Of a DNA stretch of 64,000 bases, positions 53,295 through 64,000 are shown one piece after another; the stretch's first letter is position 1, and the number at the start of each line of letters is the position of its first letter. The notes under the pieces were generated by a model. That model made no database searches, was not told the origin of the DNA, and saw only the letters and a program-made list of their open reading frames with translations. This DNA is from Streptomyces sp. NRRL S-350 (lineage in GTDB: Bacteria > Actinomycetota > Actinomycetes > Streptomycetales > Streptomycetaceae): positions 1 to 64,000 of the forward strand of contig NZ_JOHO01000004.1 of assembly GCF_000719705.1 (NCBI RefSeq). Reading direction: 5' to 3'. Position numbers and translations under genes: made by a program.

Positions 53295-54601
53295 GCGAGT
53301 CGTCCTTCCTTCCGCCCGGCACGCGCGGCCGGGGGCGGTACCGAGGCGGCCACTCCGGCCGGGGCGACGAAGGCGACCAGCAACTGCTCCATCAGAGCAC
53401 TCCGGGCGGCCTCGTCCAGTTCGTGCGCGGTCGCCCGCTCCAGGCGGCGGACGGCGAGCGCCGCCGCCTCCACCGCGTCGTCCACCAGCACGGTCCGCAG
53501 GCCCGCGTCCAGGTCCGCCAGCCGGCGGCGGCGCATCGACTCGGCGACCTCCGGCGCGTAGTCCAGCGCCATCGGCTGCACCGAGTAGACCTCCAGGCCC
53601 GCCGGGGCGGCCTCGGCGGCCAGCGCCCTGGTCAGCTCGTCGGCGAACCACTGTCCGTCGCGCAGCGCCGGGCCGGGGGCCGCGTTGCTGTCGCAGGGCA
53701 GCATGGACGCGGTGCGGGTGAGCACCGCCTGGACCTGTTCGCGCAGGTAGACCTCGTGGTCCTCGATCGCCAGCAGCGCCCGCGCGGTGTCCTTGACCCG
53801 CCAGACGATCAGCAGCCGGACCACGATCGGCGTGCCGGTGCGGTCGACCACCCTGGCGGGCTCGCTGCGCCAGTGCCGCAGCCGTACGTCCACCCGGCGG
53901 CGGCGCAGCAGCGGGTTGACCCAGACCAGGCCGGTCCGGCGGACGGTGCCCCGGTAGCGGCCCCAGCGGGTCAGCACCCGGGTCTCGCCGCCCGCGTTGG
54001 CCAGCAGCCCGGCGAGCGCGAACACCGCCACCAGGCCGGCCGCGCTGACCTCGGCGATCGTGCGGGCGTCCGCCTCCGCCCGTCCGTTCGCCCGCGCGAC
54101 GGCGTCGCGCAGGTCGGGCAGCGCGTCCCAGTGCGGGATGACGCCGGCGCGCAGCAGGGCGACCAGCACCCCGCCCAGGCCGAGCAGCACCGCCAGCAGG
54201 GCGATCCAGCCCGGCAGTGCGGTGGCCCGGTGCTCGCGCAACGCCTGGTCGGCGCGCGGCGGGCGCCGGGAGGTGGCGGCCGCCGGGGCGCCGACCTGGC
54301 CGGCGTCGTCCGGCAGGTCGACGCTCCCCGGGACGGCCGTCTCCAGCGGGTCGCGCGGGTCCACCGGGCCGGCGGGCGACGGACCGGGGACGACGGCCAG
54401 CGGGATGGTCGCCGGTCCACCGTCAGCCGGTGCGCTGTCGGCCGGTCCGACCGGCGGGGAGGGCGTGCCGGCCTTGACCGTCCTCAACGCCGAGGCCCTG
54501 GCCAGCGGGCTTGAGCCGTAGGAGGAACGTTCCGGCATGGCCGGGGGGAGCGTCTTGGGCTGGTGGTCGGGTCGCTGCGAAGAATCGCGGGTGACGTCCA
54601 T
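53291..54601 (-). CDS. SPFH/band 7 membrane protein
   Basis: A 436-residue scaffold protein. About 115 N-terminal residues are Pro/Ala-rich; two membrane segments follow (about residues 128–150 and 180–200), then an SPFH domain. The domain's core is visible in GETRVLTRWGRYRGTVRRTGLVWVNPLLRRRRVDVRLRHWRSEPARVVDRTGTPIVVRLLIVWRVKDTARALLAIEDHEVYLREQVQAVL (about 205–290). The stretch VQPMALDYAPEVAESMRRRRLADLDAGLRTVLVDDAVEAA follows as in flotillin-like proteins. GAGGA lies 8 bases before ATG 54601. It is cotranscribed with the NlpC/P60 hydrolase and could organise it at the membrane. Confidence 0.9.
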   Translation of the reverse strand: MDVTRDSSQRPDHQPKTLPPAMPERSSYGSSPLARASALRTVKAGTPSPPVGPADSAPADGGPATIPLAVVPGPSPAGPVDPRDPLETAVPGSVDLPDDAGQVGAPAAATSRRPPRADQALREHRATALPGWIALLAVLLGLGGVLVALLRAGVIPHWDALPDLRDAVARANGRAEADARTIAEVSAAGLVAVFALAGLLANAGGETRVLTRWGRYRGTVRRTGLVWVNPLLRRRRVDVRLRHWRSEPARVVDRTGTPIVVRLLIVWRVKDTARALLAIEDHEVYLREQVQAVLTRTASMLPCDSNAAPGPALRDGQWFADELTRALAAEAAPAGLEVYSVQPMALDYAPEVAESMRRRRLADLDAGLRTVLVDDAVEAAALAVRRLERATAHELDEAARSALMEQLLVAFVAPAGVAASVPPPAARAGRKEGRLA

Positions 54602-54793
54602 GCACGGATCCTCAGGGTCGGTGTGTCGCGCAACGGGCGGCCCGGATCTGACGGGCAGTGCCAAGATCAGGCTAAGTTCATACATCATCAAATGCGACAT
54701 TTGAGTCGAGTGTGTCGACATTTACTGATGTATCGTCCGAAGTCGATCTGACGCGCAGGCACATGAACGGACGGTCGAAGAAATCGGCGCTGG

Positions 54794-57601
<2,808 letters not shown>

Positions 57602-57968
57602 CCGGCGCTCCTTCGCGGTCGGCTGCCGGGGCGGCGGGCAGTCCGGGCACAAGATCCGACAAAAAGGAATCACGATCCCGGGTCGGCCGTACGGCGACAC
57701 CTGCGGTTTCGACCGCACCCCACCCGTTTGGCAGTCATTCGGGCGGCAGGACGGGAGGTATCCGAATGGACCGCATTCCATCAGTCGGGCGGTGACGGAC
57801 CCCACCGGATGGACGCGGGAACGGGAATTCCCGGCCGATCCGGAAGACCCCGGCGCCCGGTGCCTGACCATCCATCGGGGCGTCCTGTTCGAACGACCCC
57901 GACCACCACGGCCTGCGGCGGCTCCGGAGGTGGTCACGCTCCTGAGGTGGTCACGGAGCCGGGAACGC
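57602..57968. other. 367-base spacer upstream of the surface protein gene
   Basis: No gene seen. It contains AT-richer spots (near 57652–57676) that may hold the surface-protein promoter, read on the minus strand. Confidence 0.5.
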
Positions 57969-58001
57969 GAGAAGCCCCCGGCCGGTGGCCGGGGGCTTCT
58001 C
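57969..58001 (-). terminator. hairpin terminator after tRNA-Arg
   Basis: GAGAAGCCCCCGGCC (57969–57983) pairs with GGCCGGGGGCTTCTC (57987–58001) over three bases. It lies just downstream of the tRNA-Arg pair on the minus strand. Confidence 0.85.
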
Positions 58002-58003
58002 GA

Positions 58004-58079
58004 TGGTGCGCTCAGCAGGATTCGAACCTGCAACCTCTTGATCCGTAGTCAAGTGCTCTATCCGTTGAGCTATGAGCGC
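58004..58079 (-). tRNA. tRNA-Arg (anticodon ACG), copy 1
   Basis: On the minus strand: acceptor GCGCTCA/TGAGCGC with discriminator A and encoded CCA. The anticodon arm CTTGA-CTACGGA-TCAAG gives ACG, the substrate of TadA. The T-arm contains GGTTCGAATCC. It is identical to copy 2. Confidence 0.96.
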
Positions 58080-58110
58080 AAGGAACGGGCGGACCCGATC
58101 TTGCGGTGGT

Positions 58111-58186
58111 TGGTGCGCTCAGCAGGATTCGAACCTGCAACCTCTTGATCCGTAGTCAAGTGCTCTATCCGTTGAGCTATGAGCGC
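58111..58186 (-). tRNA. tRNA-Arg (anticodon ACG), copy 2
   Basis: Sequence identical to the copy at 58004–58079, including encoded CCA, 31 bases upstream of it on the same strand. A single transcript ending at the 57969–58001 hairpin is likely. Confidence 0.96.
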
Positions 58187-58374
58187 TCGCCCTGCCGAAC
58201 GTGCCAGCGGGGCGTTGCGGGGACAACATTACATGACCTGCGACGTGGGGCGAAATCGGTTTCCCGGGGGCCGTCGCGGGGCCGCCCGGGGCGCCCTCCG
58301 GCGGCGCTCCCGAGGGTGCCCCGGCCTGGCCCGTCCGGCCGCCGGGAACTCCGGGGCACGCCCGGGAACGCGAA

Positions 58375-58408
58375 GAGCCCCCGCCGACGGTCTCGTCGGC
58401 GGGGGCTC
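58375..58408 (-). terminator. hairpin terminator after tRNA-Ser(GCT)
   Basis: GAGCCCCCGCCGAC (58375–58388) pairs with GTCGGCGGGGGCTC (58395–58408) over six bases, five bases beyond the 3' end of the tRNA. Confidence 0.85.
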
Positions 58409-58413
58409 CCGGT

Positions 58414-58507
58414 TGGCGGAGGCTGAGGGATTTGAACCCTCGATGGGCTTTAAGACCCAAACCGCATTAGCAGTGCGGCGCCATAGACCGGACTAGGCGA
58501 AGCCTCC
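58414..58507 (-). tRNA. tRNA-Ser (anticodon GCT)
   Basis: Class II tRNA on the minus strand. The acceptor GGAGGCT pairs with AGCCTCC, discriminator G and encoded CCA. The anticodon arm CCGCA-CTGCTAA-TGCGG gives GCT. A long variable arm and GGTTCAAATCC T-arm are present. Confidence 0.96.
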
Positions 58508-58684
58508 CCACAAGGACCATGCCCGCGCGAGCGGACCCGTTCCGTGTGTCAGTGATGATGCCACAACCGCGGGGCTCGGCACCAACCACCGCCCACGTTA
58601 CTAGGCGGGTCGTCCCCGCCGCAAAGAAGAATGAGATACTGCCGTCTCCGGAGGAGCTGCCCCGAGCCGAGGAGACCTGTCGAC

Positions 58685-61600
58685 GTGAGCAGCAGGCCGA
58701 TCCGAGGCGCTGCTCGCCTCGCCGCCATACTCGACGCCCTGCCCGACGCATTGCTGCTGGTGAACAGCAACGGGACCGTCGTGGACGCCAACAGCGCCGC
58801 GGTCCAGGCCCTGCAGGCGCCGGGCACCTCACTGGTCGGCATGGGCGTCCTGGGCCTGCTCCCCGAGTTCGACCCCAGCCGGATCCCCGGCTCGATGCGC
58901 CCGGCCACCAGGGACGGGGACGCCCTCGAACGTCCGGTCCGGATGACCGCCCACCGCACCGACGGCACCACCTTCCCGGTCGAGGTCTCCGGCAACGACT
59001 TCGCCGACGACGGCGGCGGCGAAGGCCGCGGCTACGCGCTCTCACCGCTCGTCCCGTACGACCCGTACCGCGAGGGCTCCCGCTCGCCGTCCTCCTCCGA
59101 CCTGCTCCTGCTGCTGGTCCGCGACCTCTCCGGCCGGCTCGGTGTCGAGGCCGAGCTGCGGCGCCAGCACAAGCAGACCGAGATGATCCTGCGGGCCGCC
59201 GCCGAGGGCGTGCTCGGGGTCGACCTCGAAGGCCGCTGCGTGCTGGTCAACCCGGCCGCCGCGCACATCCTGGAGTACCGGGCGAGCGAGCTCGGCGGGC
59301 GCGAGCTGCACCCGCTGATCCAGCACTCCCGGGCCGACGGCACCCCGCTGGCGCTGGAGGAGTCCGCGCTGCTGGACACCCTGACCTCCGGGCGCAAGCA
59401 CCGGGTGCGCGGCACCGTGCTGTGGCGCAAGGACGGCCGGCCGGTCACCGTCGACCTCACCACTGCCCCGGTCCGGGACGGCGACCAGCTGGTCGGCGCG
59501 GTGATGACCTTCACCGACCGCAGCCGCGAACTCGCCCTGATCGCCCGCAACGAGCACCTCACCGCCGTGCTGGAGAGCGAACTGGGCGGCGCCCTGGACG
59601 CGCTGAACCAGCGGCTGGACGCGCTCGCCGCCGACCCTGCCGGGCAGTTGTGGCCGGAGGCCAACTGGACGCTGCGCCGGCTCGCCGCCGAGTGCCGCCG
59701 CTTCGGGAAGCTGATCGACGGCGTCCTCGACCATCAGCGCTCTGAGGCCGGCGAGGGCGCCGGGGCCGAGGTCCGGGACGGCAAGGAGGGCGCGGACGCC
59801 AAGGACGGCAAGGACGGCACGGACGGCAAGGGCCGCCGGAAGGCCGCACCGCGGGTGCCGGTCGCGCTGGACGACGTGGTCCGCCGGGCCGTCGAGGAGG
59901 CCGGCGAGCTGGTCGGCCCGGGCCGGGTGCGGTTCTCGGTGCACGCCGCCGCCGTCGAGGTGATCGCCGACGAACGGCGGCTCGCCCAGGCGCTGGCCCA
60001 CCTGGTCGCCGACGTCAGCGGCATCGGACTGGCGCTGGACGCCCCCACCGCCCCCTCCCCCGGCCTGGCCGTCCCCGGACTGCCCGTCCCCGGTCTGACC
60101 GTCGGCGCCGCGCCCGCGGTGCCGCCCGCCCCCGAGCCGCCGACCGTCGTCCTGGCCGCCGCCCAGCGCGGCGAGGTCGCCCGGGTCGAGATCCGCGGCC
60201 CCGGCGTCGGCGGCAGCCCCGTCCACCTGCCGATAGCCCGCGCGGTGGTCGAGCGCCACGGTGGCGTGCTCCAGCCGCACGAGCTGCCCGGCAAGGCCGG
60301 CACCACGTACGTCGTCGAGCTGCCGCTGGACCCGGCCGCCGCGAAGGCCGCCGCCGAGCGCGCGTCCGCCGAGGGGCGCTCCGACCGGCCCAAGGAGAGC
60401 GACAGCGCCGTCCTGCCCGAGCTGCCGGGCATCCCGCAACTGCCCAGCAGCGGCGAGCCCGCCGAGGCCGCCCCCACCGCCGGGCAGCCGGTCCGGGAGG
60501 CCCCGGCCGAGGGCCGGGCGCCCGCCGAGGAGCCGCCCGCCGCCGCTGCCGAGCGGCGCGGCCGCCGAGGCCGGCCGGCCACCGAGACTCCCGCGCCCAC
60601 CGCGCCCGACGCACCCGACGCCCCGGCCGACCAGTGGCCGAACGCCCCCGCCCGGGTCGAGCGGGCCGTCCCCGAGCAGTGGAACGGCACCGGCCACGAC
60701 CCCGCGTACGGCCGTCAGGGGCTGGCCGGTCCGGACGGCGTCCAGAGCGACCCGTGGGGGAAGGACGACGGCCGTTCCGGGCCCGCCTACGCCGTGCCCG
60801 TCGAGGACGAGCGGGCGCAGCAGAACCGGACCGGCGGGCGCGAACCGCTCGCGCTCGGCCCGGCGCCCTCCGCTCCGGGCGCCCCGGGCGCCGACGGCAC
60901 CCCGGCGGGCGGCACCCCGACCGCCGGGGCCGCACCGGAGGAGGGCGTGGGCGAGTCCAAGCCGCGTCGGCGTCGCGCCCTGCCCACCGCCGAGGACTCC
61001 TACGGCGGCTTCGCGCTGCCCGGAGTGCCCGACGCCCCGGTGTATCCCGGCCTGGAGCACGCCCTGCCGACCGGCCCCGCGCCCGTGCCGCCCGCCGAAC
61101 CGGCCGCCCCGCCCACCGGGCGCCGCCGGCGGCTGGCCGTCCCGCCGGGCCCCGGACCGGACGCCTCGGCGAGCACCCCCGGTCCGGCCGGCCAGCCCGG
61201 ACAGCCCGGGCCGGACGCGGGCGAGCCCGGCACCGCGCTGACGCCCGCGCGGGCCGCGCTGCCCGCCGGCGAGGAGCCGTCGGGGCCGCGCCCGGTCGGC
61301 ACCGGCCTGGGTGAGCTCGCCCCGCCGCGCCCGCTCGGCGCCCCACCGGTGCCCCCCGTCGCGCCGCAGCCGCCCGCCCCGGCCGAGGCCCGGACGGCGC
61401 CGCGCCCCAGGGCCGAGCTCCCGGCCGCCGGGGAGCGGCCCGCCGCCGGGCAGCCCTTCGCCGAGCAGCCGTCGGCCACCGGCGGCGAACTGGCCAACAC
61501 CCGTCGGCTGCTGGTCTGGCCGGAGCCCGACCCGGCCACCAAACAGGCCCTCCTGTCCCGCGGCTACCACCCGGTGATCGTCAGCTCGCGCGAGGAGGTC

Positions 61601-62227
61601 GACGCGCAGGTCCCCGGCTTCCCCGCCGCCCTCTTCGTCGACCCGCTGACCGGCCCGATCACCCGCACCGCGCTGCAGTCGCTGCGCACCGCGGCGCTCA
61701 ACCGCCGCATCCCGGTGCTGGTCACCGCCGGCCTGGGCCAGGCCACCCGGGACGCCGCGTACGGCGCCGACCCGGCCGTCCTGCTGCGCGCCCTCGCGCC
61801 GCGCGACGGCGAGCACCACGCCCCGCGCGTGCTGCTGGTCGAGAGCGACCCGGACATCGCCGCCGCCATGATCAGCAGCCTGGAGCGGCGCGGCATGCAC
61901 GTCGAGCACGCCGTGGACGAGAACGACGCCGTGGCCCGGGCCAGCAGCGTGCAGCCCAACCTGGTGGTGATGGACCTGCTGCAGATCCGCCGCCGCCGGG
62001 TCGGCCTGCTGGACTGGCTGCGCGCCAACGACCGGCTGCACCGCACCCCGCTGGTGGTCTACACCTCGGTGGACCTCGACCCGCGCGAACTGCCCCGGCT
62101 GCGCACCGGCGAGACGGTCCTGTTCCTGGCCGAGCGCTCGACCGGCGAGGACGTCCAGGGCCGGATCGTGGACCTGCTCGGGCGGATCGGCACGATGGGC
62201 GAGGCGGGCGTCGTCGCCGCGGGCTGA
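58685..62227 (+). CDS. PAS-containing hybrid signalling protein with C-terminal receiver-like domain
   Basis: A 1,180-residue cytoplasmic protein. Two PAS domains come first: about residues 10–125 (ILDALPDALLLVNSNGTVVDANSAAVQAL) and 160–280 (MILRAAAEGVLGVDLEGRCVLVNPAAAHILEYRASELGG). A helical dimer-like region and a degenerate histidine-kinase ATPase domain (about 300–560) follow; the usual H-box His and N-box Asn are not evident. About 400 residues are Pro/Ala/Glu-rich linker. The C-terminus (about 935–1180) has a receiver-like domain with VLLVESDPDIAAAMISSLERRG and LVVMDLLQ. GTG 58685 follows GAGGAG at 10 bases. It is probably a scaffold or pseudo-kinase rather than a classic sensor kinase. 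Confidence 0.8.
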   Translation: MSSRPIRGAARLAAILDALPDALLLVNSNGTVVDANSAAVQALQAPGTSLVGMGVLGLLPEFDPSRIPGSMRPATRDGDALERPVRMTAHRTDGTTFPVEVSGNDFADDGGGEGRGYALSPLVPYDPYREGSRSPSSSDLLLLLVRDLSGRLGVEAELRRQHKQTEMILRAAAEGVLGVDLEGRCVLVNPAAAHILEYRASELGGRELHPLIQHSRADGTPLALEESALLDTLTSGRKHRVRGTVLWRKDGRPVTVDLTTAPVRDGDQLVGAVMTFTDRSRELALIARNEHLTAVLESELGGALDALNQRLDALAADPAGQLWPEANWTLRRLAAECRRFGKLIDGVLDHQRSEAGEGAGAEVRDGKEGADAKDGKDGTDGKGRRKAAPRVPVALDDVVRRAVEEAGELVGPGRVRFSVHAAAVEVIADERRLAQALAHLVADVSGIGLALDAPTAPSPGLAVPGLPVPGLTVGAAPAVPPAPEPPTVVLAAAQRGEVARVEIRGPGVGGSPVHLPIARAVVERHGGVLQPHELPGKAGTTYVVELPLDPAAAKAAAERASAEGRSDRPKESDSAVLPELPGIPQLPSSGEPAEAAPTAGQPVREAPAEGRAPAEEPPAAAAERRGRRGRPATETPAPTAPDAPDAPADQWPNAPARVERAVPEQWNGTGHDPAYGRQGLAGPDGVQSDPWGKDDGRSGPAYAVPVEDERAQQNRTGGREPLALGPAPSAPGAPGADGTPAGGTPTAGAAPEEGVGESKPRRRRALPTAEDSYGGFALPGVPDAPVYPGLEHALPTGPAPVPPAEPAAPPTGRRRRLAVPPGPGPDASASTPGPAGQPGQPGPDAGEPGTALTPARAALPAGEEPSGPRPVGTGLGELAPPRPLGAPPVPPVAPQPPAPAEARTAPRPRAELPAAGERPAAGQPFAEQPSATGGELANTRRLLVWPEPDPATKQALLSRGYHPVIVSSREEVDAQVPGFPAALFVDPLTGPITRTALQSLRTAALNRRIPVLVTAGLGQATRDAAYGADPAVLLRALAPRDGEHHAPRVLLVESDPDIAAAMISSLERRGMHVEHAVDENDAVARASSVQPNLVVMDLLQIRRRRVGLLDWLRANDRLHRTPLVVYTSVDLDPRELPRLRTGETVLFLAERSTGEDVQGRIVDLLGRIGTMGEAGVVAAG

Positions 62228-62282
62228 TCCGCTGTGCCGTCTGTTCCGCCCCCGGGTCGCCCGCGCCCCCGGGAGAGCGAGC

Positions 62283-62321
62283 GGGCCGGCCGTCCCCGTC
62301 CGGTACGGGGACGGCCGGCCC
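62283..62321. terminator. strong bidirectional terminator
   Basis: GGGCCGGCCGTCCCCGT (62283–62299) pairs perfectly with 62305–62321 across a 5-base loop, giving a 17-bp stem between convergent genes. Confidence 0.88.
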
Positions 62322-62337
62322 GGTGCCGTCCCTGCGG

Positions 62338-63999
<1,662 letters not shown>

Positions 64000-64000
64000 G

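Overview
This 64 kb window is chromosomal DNA of very high GC content from a streptomycete (Streptomyces or Kitasatospora type). The evidence is the geosmin synthase, the RheA/Hsp18 heat-shock pair with its operator, and the tadA–upp block next to two tandem sporulation-type sigma factors (the arrangement known around SCO4034–SCO4041 in S. coelicolor). SigF/SigN-like proteins, Dabb, LytR_C, KTSC, DUF2267 and WXG100-like small proteins fit the same group. No phage, plasmid or insertion sequence is visible.

Layout. 0.2–4.4 kb is a stress block: rheA and hsp18 share an operator, followed by two DUF2267 proteins, a lone GvpU-like protein and a MerR regulator preceded by an unusual 16-bp repeat array. 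4.4–12 kb is accessory: an MFS pump with a divergent TetR regulator, a PEP-mutase-like enzyme, a cytochrome P450 joined to a DinB-like domain, an ArsR-type regulator, a DinB protein and a two-domain VOC protein. 12–14.6 kb is an enlarged geosmin synthase. 14.9–20.2 kb is a four-gene operon: XRE regulator, TIR protein, P-loop ATPase and membrane protein. It looks like an uncharacterised conflict or signalling system in which the TIR protein and the ATPase carry the same short GPxHTGSGxQ tag.

20.8–36.3 kb is mostly conserved core: HhH-GPD protein, a second MFS pump with a WYL regulator, PEBP and rhomboid proteins, a HerA-like ATPase, a LytR_C protein, upp, tadA and its associated protein, tRNA-Ser(CGA), a 54-residue membrane protein, Dabb, the sigma pair and a tyrosine phosphatase. 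36.7–47 kb is an exopolysaccharide cluster: secreted CE18-like deacetylase, PelF-type glycosyltransferase, polytopic membrane protein, two sugar-nucleotide SDR enzymes, a nucleotidyltransferase, a spherulin-4 (GH135-like) protein and a GH114 lipoprotein. By family content this parallels the fungal galactosaminogalactan set (Agd3, Gtb3, Uge3, Sph3, Ega3), with PelF linking it to Pel.

47–54.6 kb holds a small membrane protein, an aldo/keto reductase, a WXG100-like three-gene operon, and an SPFH–NlpC/P60 pair. 54.8–57.6 kb is a large wall-spanning Ig-like protein. 58.0–58.5 kb holds two identical tRNA-Arg(ACG) genes and tRNA-Ser(GCT). The window ends with a PAS/receiver hybrid protein and an acyl-CoA ligase cut close to its start.

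A recurring feature is short tandem repeats of 10–20 bp between genes, several of which run across the stop codon of the upstream gene. All functional calls are from reading the sequence and recalled family knowledge; no database search was run.
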